Shown one piece after another: positions 1-8,536 of a stretch of DNA of 64,000 bases (within the stretch, counting starts at the first letter, position 1; each line of letters begins with the position of its first letter). The DNA comes from UBA5614 sp963667535 (GTDB taxonomy: Bacteria; Cloacimonadota; Cloacimonadia; Cloacimonadales; Cloacimonadaceae). The notes beneath the pieces are model-generated. The model saw only the letters and a list, made by a program, of their open reading frames with translations, was not told the DNA's origin and made no database searches. The position numbers were made by a program, and so were the translations under genes. The stretch covers positions 1,426,001 through 1,490,000 of the forward strand of contig CAXXDU010000002.1 of the NCBI GenBank assembly GCA_963667535.2, written 5' to 3'.

Positions 1-1
1 G

Positions 2-454
2 ATTGAAGAAGTTGGCAAGCGAGTAGCGGCAGACCTTCATCTTGCAGTGTATGACATTGAAGAAAAGACTACTTCCAAAGGAAAAGTGATTGTAGTATTT
101 CTGACCAAGATTGGTGGTATCAATCTGGATGAATGCGCTATTTTCAGCCGTAAGCTGAGTGAAGAGCTTGACGCTTTGGATTTTATTGCTGATAAGTATT
201 ATCTGGAAGTATCATCACCCGGAATTGAAAGACCTTTAAAACTGAAAATGCACTATATGAGCGCAATAAATGAACTGGTAGAAGTACAATGGAATAAAGA
301 TGCTGTGAGATTGACGACCAAAGGCTTACTGCAGGAAGTGAATCCTGATTTCATTATCGTAAATGAAAAAGAAGTCATGGTAGAGATACCAATGTCGGCA
401 ATCCATAAAGCAAGGACCTGTTTTTCGATGAGTAAGACAAGGGAGCAGAAATGA
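2..454 (+). CDS. rimP: Ribosome maturation factor RimP (5' end outside window)
   Basis: RimP binds the 30S subunit and assists its late assembly. The reading frame is open from base 2 with no start in view. The upstream in-frame residues (IEEVGKRVAADLHLAVYDIE) match the usual RimP N-terminal helix, so only a few codons are probably missing, and the GTG at 47 is an internal Val rather than the start. Typical RimP elements follow: a VVFLTKIGGINLDEC-type strand/helix near residue 30-45, then YLEVSSPGIERPLK, the family's strongest signature. The stop overlaps the nusA start (ATGA), and the rimP-nusA order is the standard bacterial one. Only the extent of the missing end is uncertain. Confidence 0.95.
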   Translation: MEEVGKRVAADLHLAVYDIEEKTTSKGKVIVVFLTKIGGINLDECAIFSRKLSEELDALDFIADKYYLEVSSPGIERPLKLKMHYMSAINELVEVQWNKDAVRLTTKGLLQEVNPDFIIVNEKEVMVEIPMSAIHKARTCFSMSKTREQK

Positions 455-1686
455 GTGCTAATATTTTAGATGCAGTAATCAAATTAGCTGCCATCAAACA
501 ATTGAATAAAGAAGAGATTCAGCAGATAATCATTGAATCAATCACCTCTACTCTGAGTAAAAGAATGAATCCGGAAAGTAATCTGGAAGTTTTGATTGAT
601 ACCCATACCGGAGCTGTAAAAGCCAGCTTTATCTGCACCATCGTAGAAGCAGAAAAGAATCTGGACGAGATTTCTCTCATCGACGCAAAACAGGAGTATG
701 GCAAATTTGTAAAACTAGGCGAACAGTTTAACCGTGAAATATCCTTACATGATTTTGAACCAAAGGTTGTGAAGACTGCACAAAAGATAATTCTGGATAA
801 AATCAGAGACCTGGAACACGAGAGAATCAAGACGGACTTTGATAAACTCAAACATACCATTGTGACCGGCAGAGTAAAGAGTATTGACGACATTGCAGGT
901 TATAAAGTGGATATCGGTTACACAGAAGCGCTACTTCCTCCCGATGAGCAGATTGATAACGAATTTTATAAAGTCAATGACATGATAAAGGCTTATGTAG
1001 TCAATATCAGAGCAAAAGATGCAAACGTGGTAATCATTCTTTCCAGAACTAATCCTGAGTTTGTTAAAAAGCTGTTTGAGGCTGAGATATCAGAAATATT
1101 TGAAGGCATAGTCAAGATTAAGAAAATCGTGAGAGAACCCGGTGTCCGCACTAAAATTGAGCTGGAATCATCTGACCCCAAGATTGACCCGATAGCCTGT
1201 TGCGTTGGCAGCAAAGGAACCAGAATTGATTCTATCCGCCGTGAATTGCATGGTGAACAGATTGATATCGTTGTGTATAGCGAAGATGCTGAAACAATGA
1301 TAGCTCATGCTCTGGGCATTGCTACTATCAAAAGAGTCATTATTGAACGCGGCAAGACTGCGGCTGTGATAGTGGCAGAAGAAGATAAAGTAACTGCCAT
1401 AGGCAAGCAGGGTAAAAACGTTAAACTTGCTGCCAAGCTCTGTGGTTTTAAGCTGGATATCTATACACAGGATGAATTCGAAGATAAGATGGCAAAAGAA
1501 CGCCGGACTATCAGCCATATCAAAGAACTTGACGGGGTTAATCCCAAGATAGAAGAGATTCTCAGAAAGCATGGCTACACATCAGTCGAAGATGTATTTG
1601 CTGCATCAGTAGATGAACTGTGTAATCTGGAAGGAATAGGTCAGAAGACCGCAGAAAAGCTTATAGAGGCAGCCAGATTATTCTAA
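451..1686 (+). CDS. nusA: Transcription termination/antitermination factor NusA
   Basis: NusA binds RNA polymerase and nascent RNA and modulates pausing, termination and antitermination. At 411 residues it has the expected order: an N-terminal polymerase-binding domain (about 1-130), an S1 domain (about 135-200, beginning GRVKSIDDIAGYKV), and two KH domains with their GxxG loops visible as VGSKGTRI and IGKQGKNV. A C-terminal helix-hairpin-helix tail follows (LCNLEGIGQKTAEKLIEAA), resembling the acidic-repeat modules of E. coli NusA but only about one copy long. The start overlaps the rimP stop by 4 bases and is preceded by a GGGAG ribosome-binding site. Confidence 0.97.
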   Translation: MSANILDAVIKLAAIKQLNKEEIQQIIIESITSTLSKRMNPESNLEVLIDTHTGAVKASFICTIVEAEKNLDEISLIDAKQEYGKFVKLGEQFNREISLHDFEPKVVKTAQKIILDKIRDLEHERIKTDFDKLKHTIVTGRVKSIDDIAGYKVDIGYTEALLPPDEQIDNEFYKVNDMIKAYVVNIRAKDANVVIILSRTNPEFVKKLFEAEISEIFEGIVKIKKIVREPGVRTKIELESSDPKIDPIACCVGSKGTRIDSIRRELHGEQIDIVVYSEDAETMIAHALGIATIKRVIIERGKTAAVIVAEEDKVTAIGKQGKNVKLAAKLCGFKLDIYTQDEFEDKMAKERRTISHIKELDGVNPKIEEILRKHGYTSVEDVFAASVDELCNLEGIGQKTAEKLIEAARLF

Positions 1687-1937
1687 TGCCCAATCAAAGC
1701 AGTCATGCGGGACACATTCCCTATAGAACATGTATAATATGTAAGAATAAGATTGACAAGAAGTTGCTCTTAGGTTTATTCATAATGAACAGAGAAATTG
1801 TGTTTGATGTGAACGGACTGGTTTCCACCAGAAAAAAGTATGTATGTCACAAGGCTGAATGCCTGACAATACTTAATAAATGGTTGGACAAGCATCTTAA
1901 GAAGTCAGGTAAACATAAACGGACAGGGACTGTTTAA
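1686..1937 (+). CDS. ylxR: YlxR-family (DUF448) RNA-binding protein
   Basis: A small basic protein of 83 residues with the YlxR opening IPYRTCIICKNK, a core strand (REIVFDVNG) and a second Cys pair region (KYVCHKAEC). The usual GRGAY motif is replaced by STRKKY, so this is a divergent member. YlxR proteins are nucleic-acid-binding and are nearly always encoded between nusA and infB, as here. The ATG overlaps the nusA TAA by one base (TAATG), which implies translational coupling. The function of YlxR is poorly defined; reports link it to RNase P or to transcriptional regulation. Confidence 0.85.
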   Translation: MPNQSSHAGHIPYRTCIICKNKIDKKLLLGLFIMNREIVFDVNGLVSTRKKYVCHKAECLTILNKWLDKHLKKSGKHKRTGTV

Positions 1938-1938
1938 T

Positions 1939-2301
1939 ATGTCTCCCAAAGCAAAGCACTATACCAGAGAGATTGAAGCAGAACCTGTAGATAACGAAAA
2001 GAAGATATTTACCTTATTGCAGTTTGCCAGAAAAGCAGGAATGTTAGTTCACGGCTTTGAAGCATGCAAAAAGAATATAGTCAATGGTAGAATTAAATTG
2101 TTGTTGTTGACCGAAGATATTGGAGACAACACAAAGGATAAGATTATGCACGTAGTAGAAACCATGGAATACCCGCTTCCAATCCTGACTCTTAGTAATC
2201 AGGAAGAAATGAGTACTACATTGGGATTACCCTGGACGTGCATTCTCGGAATTCTGGATAGTAATTTTGCTAAGAAAATACAAAGTTACCTAACTCAGTA
2301 A
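1939..2301 (+). CDS. ylxQ: Ribosomal protein L7Ae-like RNA-binding protein (YlxQ)
   Basis: 120 residues. After a charged N-terminal stretch of about 22 residues comes the L7Ae/L30e/S12e fold signature: LLQFARKAGMLVHGFEACKK, then IVNGRIKLLLLTEDIGDN, then a conserved-looking C-terminal strand with the TTLGLPWTCILGI pattern. Proteins of this kind bind kink-turn RNAs, and the bacterial YlxQ branch sits between ylxR and infB. The gene starts one base after the ylxR stop and is followed by infB after two bases, so it is in the middle of a tight operon. Confidence 0.85.
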   Translation: MSPKAKHYTREIEAEPVDNEKKIFTLLQFARKAGMLVHGFEACKKNIVNGRIKLLLLTEDIGDNTKDKIMHVVETMEYPLPILTLSNQEEMSTTLGLPWTCILGILDSNFAKKIQSYLTQ

Positions 2302-2303
2302 CT

Positions 2304-5171
2304 ATGGATGGAGGAACTTTGACCGAAGCCCCGACCTCAACTCAAATACGTGTACACGAACTGGCGAAAGAGCTGAAAATCAGCACAATGGCTTTAAAAA
2401 CGCACCTCAATGCTTTGGGTGTGTTTACAAAGAGTCACATGAGCTTTATTGAAGATGAAGTAGCAAACAAAATCCGCTCCAAATACAACGAGCAGATTAA
2501 TGCTGAAAAGAAAGCTGAAAAAGATAGAAAGCACTTCATTGAAATGAAGCATCAAGCCGCTGTGAAAGCAAAACATGATGCTGAAGATGCCTTGCATCCT
2601 CCTGTGGTAGAAGTAGAGCCGGAAGTAGTGGATGTAACTATTGAAGAGCAGATTGAACCTGTTCAGAAACAACCGGTGGAAGAACAACCGGCTGCACAAC
2701 ATGCTGCTCCTGTCCGTAAAAGGGATGAAACTCCAGCCAGGGATATCAGAACTCCATTCCAACAATATAAACCTACTCCCAGACCATCAACAAGTCAGCC
2801 GCAGGAACGCGGTCAATACAGAGACAGACCACAAGGTCAGAATCAGGGACAAAGCTCCGGACAAGGTCAATACAGAGACAGACCTCAAGGTCAGAATCAG
2901 GGTCAAAGCTCCGGACAAGGTCAATACAGAGACAGACCGCAAGGTCAGTATCAGGGACAAAGTTCCGGTCCTGGACAACCAAGACAATACAGTAGCGCCC
3001 CGAGACAGTCAGACAGACCTGCCGGCACAGGCGGCTACCGTGACAACAGACCTCCTCAGGGCGGAGCTCCGGGTGATCAGCGTAAAAGACCTGATTTCCA
3101 GCAACGCAGACCGGGTGGTCCCGCATCTACTCCTCCCAGAAAACCTGCTGCAGGAGCTGCTCCTTCTACTACACCTACTCCCAAAGTGGAAGAGAGAGAG
3201 AGATTTGGTAAATCAAAAATTAGTCATGAGGAACTCGGTGAGAAAAGCAAACACCGCAAAGCTCTGATCAAACAAACTAAAAAAACAAAACCTGTAACTG
3301 TTGAACCGACCGAAATGGAAGAGGCTGAAATCTCCCGTAGTATCAAAAGGACTTTAGCCGGTTCACAGAAGAAGAAAAAATACCATAAAGAAGCACAACA
3401 AGTAGCCGACCACACTACCAATGAAATTGTCATCAGGGAATATACGTCTGTCAGCGAGCTTTCCAAAATAATGGATGTAGCTCCTTCAGAAATAATTACA
3501 AAGTTCTTCATGATGGGGCAGCTTGTTACTATGAATCAACGCCTGGACAAAGACTCTCTGGAAATGATATGCGATGAATTCAGCTTTAACTTCAGATTTG
3601 AAGATGAATTCGGAGTTGAATTTCTTGATAAAGAAAAGAAACAATATGACGATGTGGAATATATTCACAGACCACCGATTGTAACTATCATGGGTCATGT
3701 CGATCATGGTAAAACCTCTATTCTGGACTATATCAGAAGCACAAACATTGTAGCCGGAGAATCCGGTGGCATCACCCAGCACATAGGCGCTTATCAGATT
3801 GAAGTAAATAAGCATAAGATAACCTTCCTTGATACTCCTGGTCACGAAGCTTTTACAGCTATGCGTTCTCGCGGAGCAAATGTAACAGATATCGCGATTA
3901 TTGTAGTAGCTGCATCTGAAGGTGTCAAACCACAGACTATAGAAGCTATTGACCATGCCAAAGCGGCTGGTGTCAGCATGATAATTGCAATAAACAAGAT
4001 AGATTTACCCGATGCAAATATTGACAGGACTATCGCACAAATACTTGATCAGGGTGTTTATCTGGAAACATACGGTGGAGAAGTTCCCTGGTGCAAAACC
4101 TCTACTGTAACAGGTGAAGGCATCCTCAATCTAATCGAACTTATCCTACTCACTGCTGAAATGAAAGAACTGACTGCACGTCTGGAAGTTCCGGCTGAAG
4201 CCATAGTTATTGAGGCTGAGAAAGACCCGCGAATGGGTGCTGTGGTTACTATTCTCTTACGTGAAGGCAAGCTGAAGAAAGGTGATATCGTAGTCTGCGG
4301 AGCAAATTTTGGCAGAGTGCGTAAGATGGAAAACGAACGTGGTATCGAAATTAAAGATTTATATCCATCCGATGTTGCCAGACTGTATGGTCTGAATGAC
4401 GTTCCCAAAGCAGGCGATGTGCTGAATCAGGTTGATACTGAAAAGACAGCACGTTCCATCAGCTCAGAACGTCAGCAAATCAGATTGGAACGCGAGAAAT
4501 ATCAAAACAAGACTTCACTGCAGAATATCTTTGCCCGTATCAAAGAGGACCAGATGAGTGAGCTAAAGCTCATCATCAAGGGCGATACAGACGGTTCAGT
4601 GGAAGCTTTGGCTGATTCATTCCAAAAGCTTTCCAACGAAGAAGTGGCAGTGAATATCATCCATAAAAGCGTAGGCGGTATTAATGAAGCGGATGTAAGT
4701 CTCGCTTCTGCCTCAGACGCAATTATTATCGGATTTCACGTGCGTGCCAACCAGCAAGCAAAGAAAGTGGCTGAAGACGAGAATGTGGAGATTAAAATCT
4801 ATCAGGTTATTTATGCAGCCATTGATGACGTGAAGAAAGGTCTGGAAGGCATGCTGAAACCTGAATTTGAAGAAAAAGCATTGGGAACAGTTGCTATCAG
4901 GCAGCTCTTTAAGATGAAGAAACTTGGCAACATTGCCGGTTGCTACGTGGAAAAGGGTTCCATTCAGCGCAGTTGTAACGTTCGCCTGTATCGTAACGAT
5001 GTCTTAATTTATGAAGGCAAGCTGGGTTCCTTAAAACATTATCAGAACGAAGCGAGCGAAGTTAAAGCCGGTACTGATTGCGGACTGACCCTGGATAACT
5101 ATCAGGATATCCGCGAAGGTGATGTCTTGGAATGCTACACAATTCAGCAGGTCGAGAAGAAGCTAACATAA
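2304..5171 (+). CDS. infB: Translation initiation factor IF-2
   Basis: IF-2 is the GTPase that brings initiator tRNA to the 30S subunit and promotes subunit joining. The 955-residue protein has an IF2_N domain at about residues 10-60 (IRVHELAKELKISTMALK). A long low-complexity linker rich in Gln, Pro, Arg and Gly includes a three-copy 18-residue repeat. The G domain starts near 455: G1 GHVDHGKTS at about 463, G3 DTPGH, G4 NKID. Domains II, III and IV follow and end in the IF2-C fold. The length is usual for long-form IF-2. It starts 3 bases after ylxQ and is followed by rbfA. Confidence 0.98.
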   Translation: MDGGTLTEAPTSTQIRVHELAKELKISTMALKTHLNALGVFTKSHMSFIEDEVANKIRSKYNEQINAEKKAEKDRKHFIEMKHQAAVKAKHDAEDALHPPVVEVEPEVVDVTIEEQIEPVQKQPVEEQPAAQHAAPVRKRDETPARDIRTPFQQYKPTPRPSTSQPQERGQYRDRPQGQNQGQSSGQGQYRDRPQGQNQGQSSGQGQYRDRPQGQYQGQSSGPGQPRQYSSAPRQSDRPAGTGGYRDNRPPQGGAPGDQRKRPDFQQRRPGGPASTPPRKPAAGAAPSTTPTPKVEERERFGKSKISHEELGEKSKHRKALIKQTKKTKPVTVEPTEMEEAEISRSIKRTLAGSQKKKKYHKEAQQVADHTTNEIVIREYTSVSELSKIMDVAPSEIITKFFMMGQLVTMNQRLDKDSLEMICDEFSFNFRFEDEFGVEFLDKEKKQYDDVEYIHRPPIVTIMGHVDHGKTSILDYIRSTNIVAGESGGITQHIGAYQIEVNKHKITFLDTPGHEAFTAMRSRGANVTDIAIIVVAASEGVKPQTIEAIDHAKAAGVSMIIAINKIDLPDANIDRTIAQILDQGVYLETYGGEVPWCKTSTVTGEGILNLIELILLTAEMKELTARLEVPAEAIVIEAEKDPRMGAVVTILLREGKLKKGDIVVCGANFGRVRKMENERGIEIKDLYPSDVARLYGLNDVPKAGDVLNQVDTEKTARSISSERQQIRLEREKYQNKTSLQNIFARIKEDQMSELKLIIKGDTDGSVEALADSFQKLSNEEVAVNIIHKSVGGINEADVSLASASDAIIIGFHVRANQQAKKVAEDENVEIKIYQVIYAAIDDVKKGLEGMLKPEFEEKALGTVAIRQLFKMKKLGNIAGCYVEKGSIQRSCNVRLYRNDVLIYEGKLGSLKHYQNEASEVKAGTDCGLTLDNYQDIREGDVLECYTIQQVEKKLT
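2811..2972 (+). repeat. Three tandem 54-bp repeats inside infB
   Basis: Three near-identical copies start at 2811, 2865 and 2919. Each encodes an 18-residue unit of the form GQYRDRPQGQNQGQSSGQ in the linker between IF2_N and the G domain. The third copy diverges at its end. The unit is in frame, so copy-number change would only alter linker length. Confidence 0.95.
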
Positions 5172-5175
5172 CGAT

Positions 5176-5652
5176 ATGAAATCTTTTCGCTTAGAACGTT
5201 TGCAGAATGAGATAAAAAAGATACTCAATACAGCCTTGAGTACAAAACTCAACGACCCCCGGCTGGATTGGGTTATAATTACCGAAGTAATAATATCCAA
5301 AGATTTAAACTACATAAAAGTATACTTTTCACATTATAATAATCCATTGGGACACCAACAGATAAAAGAAATACTAGTAGTAGCATCAGGATTCTTTAAA
5401 AAACAAATAGCAGGAGCAAAACTTATGAGAACCATACCAGAAATCACCTACTTCTACGATGAAACTGAAGAAAGAGCAGCAAAGGTTGAAACACTACTGG
5501 CATCAGTCAAAGATGATTTCGAAGATGAAGACGATTACGATCCGGATATTGATATTGACGATTATTTGGAAGATGAGGAATACTTTGATTTTGACTCAGA
5601 TGAGGATGATTTCGACGAAATAGACGATGATGACGAAGAAGATGATTATTAA
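5176..5652 (+). CDS. rbfA: Ribosome-binding factor A with acidic C-terminal tail
   Basis: RbfA acts in 30S maturation at the 5' end of 16S rRNA. The first ~115 residues carry the family pattern: N-terminal helix SFRLERLQNEIKKIL, then LNDPRLDWVIITEVIISKD, then the VYFSHYN strand, and the RTIPEITYFYDETEERAAKVETLL ending that contains the KH-like fold's Phe/Tyr-Asp motif. The remaining ~45 residues are almost entirely Asp/Glu with interspersed Tyr/Phe/Ile, a tail absent from typical RbfA. The gene follows infB by 4 bases and is the last gene before an intrinsic terminator. Confidence 0.93.
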   Translation: MKSFRLERLQNEIKKILNTALSTKLNDPRLDWVIITEVIISKDLNYIKVYFSHYNNPLGHQQIKEILVVASGFFKKQIAGAKLMRTIPEITYFYDETEERAAKVETLLASVKDDFEDEDDYDPDIDIDDYLEDEEYFDFDSDEDDFDEIDDDDEEDDY

Positions 5653-5671
5653 TTCCGGTCTTTTTTCATGA

Positions 5672-5699
5672 GGGCAGTAATGTTACTGCCCTTTTTTTT
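5672..5699 (+). terminator. Rho-independent terminator after rbfA
   Basis: A perfect 9-bp stem (GGGCAGTAA / TTACTGCCC) with a two-base loop is followed directly by a run of eight T. It lies 20 bases after the rbfA stop and separates the rimP-rbfA operon from the next gene. Confidence 0.93.
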
Positions 5700-5732
5700 G
5701 TTTATGACCAGCTTTTTTTAAAGGGAAACATC

Positions 5733-6737
5733 ATGCCACATTCACAATTAGCAGCAGATTTTACTACCAGATTGATGGAATCAGCTAAAACAGCTAAATC
5801 TATTTGTCTGATTACACATATCAATCCGGATGGCGATGGGCTATGCACCTGCCTTGCTCTCAAACGCATCTTGAAAGGTCTTGGTTATCAGTCTGAGATA
5901 GTTGTAGATGAGCTCAATCTTGACCGTTATGACTTTCTGAATATATTTGATGAAGTAATTGCCGATAGCCCTGAACTTACTTATGAAATGGCAGTGGTAA
6001 TTGATTTACATGATAACGGACGATTGGGTGAAAGAAATCACCTGGTAACATCAGCAAAGACAGTGCTTGTCTTGGACCATCATGAGATAGAAAATGATTT
6101 GATGAATTGCACATACTCCTGGATACAGACCTCTGCCGTGTGTACAGGATGGATGCTGCATGAGATGTTTAAAGGCACTATTAATACAATGTCTGCTGAG
6201 GATAAATTATACATAGGCTCATGTCTGTATACAACCTTACTCAATGATACAAATAATTTTGCCAATGCCAATACAGATAAACATGCATACGAACTCAGCG
6301 CAGCATTGTGCGGTTACGGTATAAAACCATACCTTATACATAGAACATTTATGGTTTCCCGAACTCCTATTGAGATGAAGCTTATCGGGGAAATTCTTTC
6401 CACAATTGAGCTGCATAAAGATGGCAAGGTTCTGTTTATGCATAGCACATTGGAAATGTTGGTCAGGAACGGCCTGGATGATGAAGCCACGTCCAATATA
6501 ACCCGCTGGGTACAGGATTTGAAGGGAGTGGAGACTATCACTTATTTCAAAGAAGAAAACTCAAATGACTACAGACTCAGCTTACGTTCAAAAACAATCA
6601 ATGTTCATTCTATCGCCATACAATATGAAGGCGGGGGACACCTGCGAGCTTCAGGTTGTCACTGTTTGGGTACATTACCTGAATTAAAAGTATTGATTCT
6701 GGATAAAATACTCTCTGCTGAGAAGCTTTCAAATTAA
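5733..6737 (+). CDS. nrnA: DHH/DHHA1 phosphoesterase, NrnA-like (oligoribonuclease / pAp phosphatase)
   Basis: A 334-residue DHH-superfamily protein. Visible motifs: ITHINPDGDGL near residue 27 (motif I, metal-binding His/Asp), VVIDLHDNGRLG near 90, the DHH triad in VLDHHEIEND near 115, and the DHHA1 substrate loop GGGHLRASGC near the C-terminus. Size and motif set fit NrnA-type enzymes, which degrade short RNA oligomers and dephosphorylate 3'-phosphoadenosine 5'-phosphate. A DHH protein between rbfA and truB is a common bacterial arrangement. The start is supported by an AAAGGGAA site. Exact substrate preference cannot be read from sequence. Confidence 0.87.
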   Translation: MPHSQLAADFTTRLMESAKTAKSICLITHINPDGDGLCTCLALKRILKGLGYQSEIVVDELNLDRYDFLNIFDEVIADSPELTYEMAVVIDLHDNGRLGERNHLVTSAKTVLVLDHHEIENDLMNCTYSWIQTSAVCTGWMLHEMFKGTINTMSAEDKLYIGSCLYTTLLNDTNNFANANTDKHAYELSAALCGYGIKPYLIHRTFMVSRTPIEMKLIGEILSTIELHKDGKVLFMHSTLEMLVRNGLDDEATSNITRWVQDLKGVETITYFKEENSNDYRLSLRSKTINVHSIAIQYEGGGHLRASGCHCLGTLPELKVLILDKILSAEKLSN

Positions 6738-6740
6738 CTA

Positions 6741-7607
6741 ATGAATATCGAATTGCCCTCAGGCTTTTTACTGGTTGATAAACCCAAAGGATTAAGCTCT
6801 TTTGATGTTATCAGGCATTTGCGAAAGCAAACCGGAATCAGGACTTTTGGTCATGCCGGTACACTGGATCCTTTTGCCACAGGACTTTTAATCATAGCTG
6901 TAAACAAATACACCCGGCTTCTCTCGTTATTGGACAATGCAGAAAAAGATTATACTGCTACAATGGTTTTAGGTAAAGCAACATCTACCGGTGACCCGGA
7001 AGGTGAAGTAATACAGACAATGGATAAAGTGATACATGCATCTGAACTGGAAACGGTTACGCAGGGAGTTCTAAACATTCAAGCTCTGAAACCACCGGTG
7101 TATTCTGCTATCAAAGTGAATGGCAAAAGAGCTTATGACAGGGCAAGAGCAGCAGAAGATTTTGAGCTTCCGGAAAGGGAATCCCATATCTATAAATTCT
7201 CGATAGACAGCTTTGAATTTCCTAATCTGGTATATTCATGCAGAGTCTCAAAGGGAACCTATATACGTAGTCTGAGCCAATGGATTGCAGAAGCTTCGGG
7301 TACTTTGGGATATACTATTGAACTGTGCAGAACAGCAATCGGTAAAGTATCTGTAAGAAAAGCTTCCCAATTAAATGATATCACAAGTGAAACCTTAAGC
7401 AAGCATTTGATATCTGCGCTTGACATTATGCCCGATATGCAAAGTTATACTCTTTCTGAAGACGAGTTAAAAAGAATCAGAAATGGCAATAGTATTGCCA
7501 ATGCAGGTATTGATAGTAATGAAATCCTGCTGTTTGATGTAAATTCAAACTGTGCAGGAATAGGTATCAGAAACAACAACGTACTAAATCCCAAAGTGAA
7601 TATATGA
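6741..7607 (+). CDS. truB: tRNA pseudouridine-55 synthase TruB
   Basis: Converts U55 of tRNA to pseudouridine in the T-loop. The 288-residue protein begins with the family signature GFLLVDKPKGLSSFDVI and has the catalytic loop GHAGTLDPFATG, with the catalytic Asp at about residue 43. Later motifs are KPPVYSAIKVNGKRAYDRAR and SKGTYIRSLSQWI, both typical of TruB. It follows the phosphoesterase by 3 bases and overlaps ribF by 4, so the three form one transcription unit. Confidence 0.97.
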   Translation: MNIELPSGFLLVDKPKGLSSFDVIRHLRKQTGIRTFGHAGTLDPFATGLLIIAVNKYTRLLSLLDNAEKDYTATMVLGKATSTGDPEGEVIQTMDKVIHASELETVTQGVLNIQALKPPVYSAIKVNGKRAYDRARAAEDFELPERESHIYKFSIDSFEFPNLVYSCRVSKGTYIRSLSQWIAEASGTLGYTIELCRTAIGKVSVRKASQLNDITSETLSKHLISALDIMPDMQSYTLSEDELKRIRNGNSIANAGIDSNEILLFDVNSNCAGIGIRNNNVLNPKVNI

Positions 7608-8536
7608 TAAAATGGTTTGATGACCCATTACCTGATTTTACCGGAACAGTGCTAACCATGGGTAACTTTGACGGCATGCACCTTGGTCACAGAAAACTCA
7701 TCCGGGAATTGATTAACAAAGCTGAAGAGCTAAAGACAGAACCTATCATTCTGAGCTATCTTGAGCATCCGGGACACTACGTCCATTTCAAGCACCCTGT
7801 TCAGATTTTAACTCCCAGAATGTATAAAAGAGAGCTTTTCAGAGAAATAGGGGTAAGCAGAGCTTACTTTCTCAATTTTACTTCTGAAACAGCTCATATC
7901 ACAGCGCTTGATTTCTTGCAGAATGTAATCATGGAGTACTTTAAACCAAAGTTTATCGTCTCAGGCTATGATACACATTTTGGCTATCAAAGACAGGGAA
8001 ATTCAGATTTTCTCAAGCTGCATGAGCATGATTTTGGCTACGAAACACTACAGATACCACCAGTGTACTACAAGAATGATATTATCAGTAGTACAATCAT
8101 CAGAGAGAAACTTGAGCAGGGCGATTTAGCCTCTGCTAACGCTATGCTGGGTAAACCGTATCGGCTGTACGGATCAGTAACTCACGGGGAAAAGATAGGC
8201 CGTGAAATAGGATTTCCCACGATTAACCTTAATCTTTTGGATATTGAACAATTGATTCCTGATAATGGAGTGTATTTTACTGCTGTTGTTATTGCGGATA
8301 AACGCTATTTTGGATTGACAAATATCGGGACAAGTCCCACTGTGAAAAATAGTTCTCAGATAGAGATTGAGACGCATATTCTGAACTTTGACTGTGACAT
8401 ATACGAAGAATATGTCAGGTTGGATTTATTAGAATATATCAGAGATGAACGTAAGTTTTCAGATTTGACAGAGCTCAAAAAGGCGATAACAGACGATATT
8501 GAAAAAAGCAAAGGACTGATTAAAGAATATGAATAA
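7604..8536 (+). CDS. ribF: Bifunctional riboflavin kinase / FMN adenylyltransferase RibF
   Basis: Makes FMN and FAD from riboflavin. The N-terminal nucleotidyltransferase domain has the TMGNFDGMHLGHRKLI signature near residues 17-32 and an SSTIIREKL motif at about 165-173. The C-terminal kinase domain begins at about 183 with the YGSVTHGEKIGREIGFPTIN pattern and continues with GVYFTAVV and GLTNIGTSPTVK. The length of 310 residues is usual. The start overlaps the truB stop (ATGA), and its own 3' end overlaps the next gene by 8 bases. Confidence 0.97.
   Translation: MIKWFDDPLPDFTGTVLTMGNFDGMHLGHRKLIRELINKAEELKTEPIILSYLEHPGHYVHFKHPVQILTPRMYKRELFREIGVSRAYFLNFTSETAHITALDFLQNVIMEYFKPKFIVSGYDTHFGYQRQGNSDFLKLHEHDFGYETLQIPPVYYKNDIISSTIIREKLEQGDLASANAMLGKPYRLYGSVTHGEKIGREIGFPTINLNLLDIEQLIPDNGVYFTAVVIADKRYFGLTNIGTSPTVKNSSQIEIETHILNFDCDIYEEYVRLDLLEYIRDERKFSDLTELKKAITDDIEKSKGLIKEYE

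Noticed and set aside
2641..3267. 208-codon open frame inside infB
   Set aside because: It is a frame shadow of the low-complexity Gln/Arg-rich linker repeat, without a ribosome-binding site.
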